Below, piece after piece: positions 5,652 to 7,690 of a stretch of DNA of 7,690 nt (positions are counted from its first letter, which is position 1; each line of letters begins with the position of its first letter). A program made the translations under genes and the position numbers. The stretch covers positions 1-7,690 of the forward strand of contig JAJZDF010000023.1 of the NCBI GenBank assembly GCA_021828715.1. Direction: 5' to 3'. A model generated the notes under the pieces. The model saw only the letters and a program-made list of their open reading frames with translations, had not been told where the DNA came from and ran no database searches. This DNA is from Thermoplasmata archaeon (lineage in GTDB: Archaea > Thermoplasmatota > Thermoplasmata > Lutacidiplasmatales > UBA184).

Positions 5652-5969
5652 ATGGAGTACGTCTACGGAGCCCTGCTGCTCAACGCCGCCGGAAAGCCGA
5701 TCGAAGAGAAGTCCCTCACGGGGGTGTTGACCGCCGCCGGCGTGGCGCCGGACTCGGCCCGCGTGAAGGCGCTCATGGCTTCGCTCGAGGGCCTCAACCT
5801 GGCCGAGGTCCTCGCGAAGGCCGAGACGTTCAGTGCGCCCGCCCCCGCCGCCCCCGCCGCCGGCGAGAAGAAGGACGGCAAGGGCGAGAAGAAGGAAGAG
5901 GAAAAGAAGGAAGAGAAGGGCGTCTCGGAGGAAGAGGCGGCCGAGGGACTCTCCGCCCTCTTCGGGTGA
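5652..5969 (+). CDS. rpl12: Large ribosomal subunit protein L12 (P1-type stalk protein)
   Basis: 105 residues from the ATG at 5652. A GTG at 5643 would add three residues, but the family begins MEYVY, and GGAGTG before the ATG supports 5652. L12 dimers bind the L10 helices and recruit translation GTPases. Residues 1 to about 60 form the helical dimerisation domain ([17 protein letters not shown], then the short helices to [10 protein letters not shown]). A flexible Ala/Pro hinge follows at about 62-73, then a Lys/Glu-rich stretch at about 74-91, then the tail [13 protein letters not shown] that touches elongation factors. The low-complexity K/E run is normal for archaeal L12. It is the last gene of the L1-L10-L12 operon. 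I see no T-rich terminator between its TGA and purF. Confidence 0.97.
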   Translation: MEYVYGALLLNAAGKPIEEKSLTGVLTAAGVAPDSARVKALMASLEGLNLAEVLAKAETFSAPAPAAPAAGEKKDGKGEKKEEEKKEEKGVSEEEAAEGLSALFG

Positions 5970-5983
5970 AGCGCTCCGCTCCG

Positions 5984-5990
5984 CTTAAGT
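5984..5990 (+). promoter_or_regulatory. TATA-like box of purF
   Basis: CTTAAGT stands out of GC-rich sequence just after the L12 stop and shares CTTAAGT with the L1 promoter. Usual archaeal spacing would place the transcription start near 6012, within the left arm of the inverted repeat described separately, giving a leader of about 30 bases before the purF GTG. Confidence 0.55.
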
Positions 5991-6006
5991 CCCGCGACCG
6001 GGTGGT

Positions 6007-6040
6007 GTCGACCGAGGGCCGTTAGGGCCGATCGGTCGAC
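6007..6040 (+). repeat. Perfect 9-bp inverted repeat in the purF promoter/leader
   Basis: GTCGACCGA at 6007-6015 is the exact reverse complement of TCGGTCGAC at 6032-6040. The 16-base spacer, with the last base of the left arm, holds a direct repeat: AGGGCCG at 6015-6021 and again at 6024-6030, separated by TT. It ends two bases before the purF GTG at 6043 and spans the predicted transcription start. It could be a repressor operator or an RNA hairpin next to the start codon; the sequence alone does not decide. Confidence 0.6.
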
Positions 6041-6042
6041 CT

Positions 6043-7449
6043 GTGCCGGCACGGGAGTACTGCGGTATCGTGGGCGCGTCCCTCCAGGGGAAGGGGGCCG
6101 CGCCGTACCTTTTCCGGGGCCTGCGGGCCCTCCAGCACCGCGGCCAGGAGGCGAGCGGGATGGCGACGTCGAGCCACGGGACGCTCCACCATCGCAAGGG
6201 GCAGGGGCTCGTCCACGAGGTCTTCTCCCAGGAGAGCCTCGACGCCCTCCGCGGCTCGGCCGGGATCGGCCACAACCGGTACCCGACGACCGGTACGACC
6301 GACCTCGAGAACGCGCAGCCGATCGTCTTCAAGCTCCGCCACGAGGAGGCGGCGCTCGCCGCGAACGGGGACCTCGTCAACTTCGAGCGGGTCCGCCACC
6401 GCCTGCAGGCCCAGGGGGTCGATCTCCTCGGCAACGCCGACACCGAGACGATGGCCCAGATGATCGCGCTCGAGTTCGGTCGCACCCGCGACCTCGAGGC
6501 GGCGATCCGGCGCGCGTCGACGGAGCTCGTCGGCGGCTACTCGGTCGTGCTGCTCGTCGGGTCGCGCGTCCTCGCCTTCCGGGACCCCCTCGGCATGCGC
6601 CCGCTGGTCTACGGGACGATCGACGGGGGAGTCGCCGTCGCCAGCGAATCGGTCGCCCTCGAACTGATGGGGGGAACGGCGATCCGCGACGTGGAACCGG
6701 GCGAAGTGCTCGTCCTCGAGCGCGGGCAGCTCCTGCGCACCTCCAAGATCCCCGGCCCGGGCGCTCGGGCCCATTGCATGTTCGAGTGGGTCTACTTTTC
6801 CCGTCCCGACTCGGTCGTCGAGGGCCAGAGCGTCTACGATGTCCGGCACCGCATCGGCCGGCGCCTCGCCCAGGAGAGCCCCGCCTCGGCCGACCTGGTC
6901 GTCCCCGTCCCGGATTCGGCGCGCCCCCAGGCGCTCGGCTTCGCGGAAGGCTCGGGGATCCCGTACGCCGAGGCGCTGATCAAGAACCGGTTCGTCGAAC
7001 GGACGTTCATCATCCCCGACCAGAAGCGCCGCGAGCTCGAGGTCCGCGTGAAGCTCCACCCGGTCCCCGGTCTCCTCCGCGGGAAGCGGATCGTGCTCGT
7101 CGACGACTCGATCGTGCGCGGGACGACCCTCCGGGAGATCGTGCAGATGGTCCGCCGGGCCGGGGCGGCCCGGGTCGACGTGCGGGTCGGCTGCCCGCCG
7201 ATCATCGCCCCGTGCTACTTCGGGATCGACATGAAGGAGCGCAAGGACCTGATCGCCTTCGAACGCACGGAGGCCCAAGTCGCGACCGAGATCGGCGCGG
7301 ACTCCGTCCACTACCTCACCGTCCCGGGGCTCGTGGAGGCGATCGGGAAGCCGCGGGACCATCTGTGCCTCGGATGCCTTACCGGCCGGTACCCGGTCGA
7401 AGTCCCCGAAGAGCGACGGCGCCTGCAGAAGTCGCTCGCGGAGTTCTAG
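6043..7449 (+). CDS. purF: Amidophosphoribosyltransferase (glutamine PRPP amidotransferase)
   Basis: 468 residues. PurF makes 5-phosphoribosylamine from PRPP and glutamine, the committed step of de novo purine synthesis. The N-terminal Ntn glutaminase domain (about 7-235) has the nucleophile Cys7 in EYCGIVG, so up to six residues would have to be removed, a shorter propeptide than in Bacillus. Other glutaminase motifs are LRALQHRGQEASG at 27-39, GHNRYPTTG at 76-84 and ANGDLVN at 107-113 (commonly HNGNLVN; the oxyanion Asn-Gly is kept). The phosphoribosyltransferase domain has the PRPP loop RIVLVDDSIVRGTT at 349-362. Cys245, Cys391, Cys442 and Cys445 (CMFEWVYFSRPDS, IIAPCYFG, CLGC) match the four [4Fe-4S] ligands of the Bacillus-type enzyme. 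Start is GTG at 6043; no alternative lies before Cys7. It appears to have its own promoter, with an inverted repeat in the leader. Confidence 0.97.
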   Translation: MPAREYCGIVGASLQGKGAAPYLFRGLRALQHRGQEASGMATSSHGTLHHRKGQGLVHEVFSQESLDALRGSAGIGHNRYPTTGTTDLENAQPIVFKLRHEEAALAANGDLVNFERVRHRLQAQGVDLLGNADTETMAQMIALEFGRTRDLEAAIRRASTELVGGYSVVLLVGSRVLAFRDPLGMRPLVYGTIDGGVAVASESVALELMGGTAIRDVEPGEVLVLERGQLLRTSKIPGPGARAHCMFEWVYFSRPDSVVEGQSVYDVRHRIGRRLAQESPASADLVVPVPDSARPQALGFAEGSGIPYAEALIKNRFVERTFIIPDQKRRELEVRVKLHPVPGLLRGKRIVLVDDSIVRGTTLREIVQMVRRAGAARVDVRVGCPPIIAPCYFGIDMKERKDLIAFERTEAQVATEIGADSVHYLTVPGLVEAIGKPRDHLCLGCLTGRYPVEVPEERRRLQKSLAEF

Positions 7450-7451
7450 GC

Positions 7452-7690
7452 GTGCGCCCGGCGGTCGTCCTCGCCGCCGGGCCGCGGATCGTGCTGGTCG
7501 ACCTCGAACCCCCGGGCGATCTTCGGCCGTTCCCGCTCGGCGCCACCCCGGGGGAGGCCGCGGAGCGGTTCGCCGCGCTGGAGGACGGCGCCTTCCCCGA
7601 CCCGCTCCTCCGGGCGGTCCGGGCCCTTCCGCCGGGCCGGGAGGTGGCGGTCGTTGCCCCGCGCTGGACGATCCCGCTCTCCCGGGGGAC
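7452..7690 (+). CDS. Unidentified protein, N-terminal part; possible Nop5/Nop58-like N-terminal domain
   Basis: A frame opens with GTG at 7452, two bases after the purF stop, and stays open to the window end (79 complete codons). GGAG at 7440-7443 sits eight bases upstream inside the purF end, so this looks like a real, translationally coupled gene. The protein begins MRPAVVLAAGPRIVLVDLEP, then FPLGATPGEAAERFAALEDG, then FPDPLLRAVRALPPGREVAV. The pattern of a small beta sheet, a D-x-x-G turn, an acidic EAAERFAALEDG helix and a second helix resembles the N-terminal domain of archaeal Nop5 (C/D box RNP core protein), but identity is weak and the conserved Nop domain lies outside the window. I do not claim the function. 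Confidence 0.6.
   Translation, partial: MRPAVVLAAGPRIVLVDLEPPGDLRPFPLGATPGEAAERFAALEDGAFPDPLLRAVRALPPGREVAVVAPRWTIPLSRG

Noticed and set aside
5865..5938. Lys/Glu-rich repetitive stretch in L12
   Set aside because: This is the normal charged linker of archaeal L12, not a repeat expansion of note.
5970..6006. Possible terminator after L12
   Set aside because: No T-rich tract is present; archaeal terminators are usually T-rich, so no terminator can be supported and read-through into purF remains possible.
6022..7362. 446-codon open frame antisense to purF
   Set aside because: It mirrors the codon pattern of purF and is rich in Asp/Arg/Leu/Val with no recognisable domain. It is a shadow frame.

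Overview
The window is archaeal and very GC-rich (roughly 70% by eye). It carries archaeal/eukaryotic-type translation genes (aIF2 alpha, Nop10, S27e, L44e, archaeal L1/L10/L12, Trm56), an archaeal-type mevalonate kinase, and short A/T-rich TATA-like boxes standing out of GC-rich DNA. The proteins are not globally acidic, so a haloarchaeon is unlikely. A high-GC euryarchaeal or Thermoplasmata-like lineage is my best guess, but this is inference from sequence feel and gene order, not from a marker comparison.

Layout. (1) Positions 1-450, plus strand: the 3' end of an archaeal YchF-type ATPase/GTPase ending in a TGS domain. (2) Positions 461-3936, minus strand: one compact operon read leftward from a promoter near 3962, in the order rpl44e, rps27e, eif2a, nop10, an HTH protein of the ArsR/COG1777-like type, trm56 and mvk. 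Joints are ATGA overlaps or gaps of 20 bases or less, plus one 44-base overlap. (3) Positions 3937-4108: a divergent intergenic region with two similar promoters facing outward. (4) Positions 4109-5969, plus strand: the L1-L10-L12 (ribosomal stalk) operon. (5) Positions 5970-6042: a short gap with a TATA-like box and a perfect 9-bp inverted repeat in front of purF. (6) Positions 6043-7449: purF, a [4Fe-4S]-type amidophosphoribosyltransferase, followed 2 bases later by the start of a gene cut by the window end.

The left operon joins ribosomal proteins, the initiator-tRNA-binding factor subunit, an H/ACA RNP protein and a tRNA methyltransferase, so it is mainly about building and starting ribosomes. 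An isoprenoid (lipid precursor) kinase sits at its tail. The right operon makes the L1 stalk and the L10/L12 GTPase-activating stalk. PurF starts de novo purine synthesis. I see no mobile element, CRISPR array, toxin-antitoxin pair, RNA gene or defence system; this is a housekeeping region. The points worth a second look are regulatory (the purF leader inverted repeat, hairpins over Shine-Dalgarno sites, matched divergent promoters) and structural (L10 without its acidic tail, an altered Nop10 zinc site).
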